Assembly: GCA_028112705.1 (NCBI GenBank)
Contig: JAOGYN010000003.1
Span: forward strand, 1 to 64,000
Source: GCA-002712045 sp028112705
Lineage (GTDB): Bacteria; Pseudomonadota; Alphaproteobacteria; Rhodobacterales; Rhodobacteraceae
Direction of reading: 5' to 3'
DNA: 64,000 nucleotides
Positions 63,598-64,000 of the stretch are shown piece by piece. The notes below the pieces were generated by a model. It was given only the letters and a program-made list of their open reading frames with translations, had not been told where the DNA came from and made no database searches. Every line of letters starts with the position of its first letter. The first letter of the stretch is position 1. Position numbers and translations under genes: made by a program.

Positions 63598-64000
63598 TTA
63601 GTTTAACTTTGGTTCTTTTGAAAGACGATCAACTTCCGCTTTATACATGGCCAAAAAATCAATAGAATCCAAATTAAGTGGTGGATATCCTCCGTCACGA
63701 GTAACATCATGTACAACACGTCTCACAAACGGAAACAACATTCGTGGGCATTCTATCATTAAAAATGGATGCAACTGATCATCAGGAATATTTTCAATTT
63801 TAAATATACCCCCATAATCTAACTCTAGTAAAAAGATATTTTTATTTGTTTTTGTATCTTTGGATTCAACATTAATTTTTATTGAGGAGTTGTATTGGTC
63901 ATCTTGTGTTCTTTTTGAGGCATCTAAATTAATTTTCACTTCAATATTTGGTGTTCCAGTTCCTTGCTTACTTTCTTGCGCCGCAATATTTTCAAACGAA
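63598..64000 (-). CDS. secB: Protein-export chaperone SecB (5' end beyond the window)
   Basis: The C-terminal ~133 residues are visible; the N-terminus lies past the right edge. The frame stays open to base 64000 (SFENIAAQESKQGTGTPNIEV), so the gene is partial but not broken. FFLLELDYGG-like strand (NIFLLELDYGGIFKIENI), IECPRMLFPFVRRVVHDVTRDGGYPPLNLDSIDF are SecB signatures. It holds preproteins unfolded for SecA. The dnaQ/secB convergence is the usual arrangement in this clade. Confidence 0.94.
   Translation of the reverse strand, partial: SFENIAAQESKQGTGTPNIEVKINLDASKRTQDDQYNSSIKINVESKDTKTNKNIFLLELDYGGIFKIENIPDDQLHPFLMIECPRMLFPFVRRVVHDVTRDGGYPPLNLDSIDFLAMYKAEVDRLSKEPKLN

Noticed and set aside
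63598..64000. Possible frameshift in secB, because the Met-initiated ORF covers only 113 residues
   Set aside because: Reading the reverse strand to base 64000 gives an uninterrupted SecB frame (SFENIAAQESKQGTGTPNIEV); the gene is only cut by the window edge.
1..64000. tRNA, rRNA, CRISPR arrays, IS elements, prophage
   Set aside because: I looked at each intergenic gap and found no cloverleaf-like sequence, repeat-spacer pattern, transposase or phage gene.

Overview
The window is a gene-dense, AT-rich stretch of bacterial chromosome. Gene content and order point to an alphaproteobacterium, most likely a marine member of the Rhodobacterales with a small, low-GC genome. The supporting clusters are regB/senC-regA; tsaE-amgK-murU-addB-addA-trxA; rimP-nusA-ylxR-infB; dnaK-dnaJ; grpE-hrcA / rph-rdgB-hemW; rho-mnmE-mnmG-rsmG-parA-parB; and maf-aroE-coaE-dnaQ / secB. 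The genus cannot be settled from the sequence alone. I see no rRNA, tRNA, CRISPR array, insertion sequence or prophage. Intergenic gaps are short, many genes overlap by 1-17 bp, and TTG starts are common.

Layout. 1-4.7 kb: a minus-strand operon of a glutamine-synthetase-family enzyme and three split glutamate-synthase-like subunits, with a divergent FadR-type GntR regulator. 4.7-7.4 kb: the RegBA/PrrBA redox two-component system with SenC. 7.5-16.4 kb: one long plus-strand operon for tRNA t6A synthesis, peptidoglycan recycling and AddAB recombination, then thioredoxin. 16.4-34 kb: housekeeping genes (folC, accD, ubiG, hemH, argJ, secA, map, sfsA) mixed with smaller accessory genes (CPBP protease, lipoprotein, MarR, NDUFAF5-like, OmpA-like). 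34-42.8 kb: the rimP-nusA-ylxR-infB operon behind an attenuator-like leader, then dnaK-dnaJ behind a heat-shock (RpoH-type) promoter. 42.8-50.4 kb: ribokinase, malic enzyme, mutS, grpE-hrcA. 50.5-64 kb: an origin-proximal region with parAB, two perfect parS sites inside rsmG, mnmG, mnmE and rho. A hemG-type protoporphyrinogen oxidase follows, then a 368-bp extremely AT-rich gap carrying DnaA-box-like repeats, which I propose as the chromosomal replication origin, and then maf-aroE-coaE-dnaQ and secB.

The most striking observation is that four core genes, mutS, mnmG, rho and dnaQ, are each broken by exactly one surplus base in an A/T homopolymer. Removing one base restores a full-length protein of normal family size in every case. 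All four lie in the last 18 kb, and the inserted base is a T on the given strand each time. Homopolymer error in the assembly is the simplest explanation. The alternatives are a mismatch-repair-deficient mutator lineage (mutS itself is hit) or rescue by polymerase slippage.

Other points of interest are the oriC candidate with three boxes at exact 38-bp spacing, parS sites read through as VSRET peptides in RsmG, the HemG displacement next to the origin, the rimP leader, and a dnaK-dnaJ hairpin whose 3' arm could also mask the dnaJ ribosome binding site.
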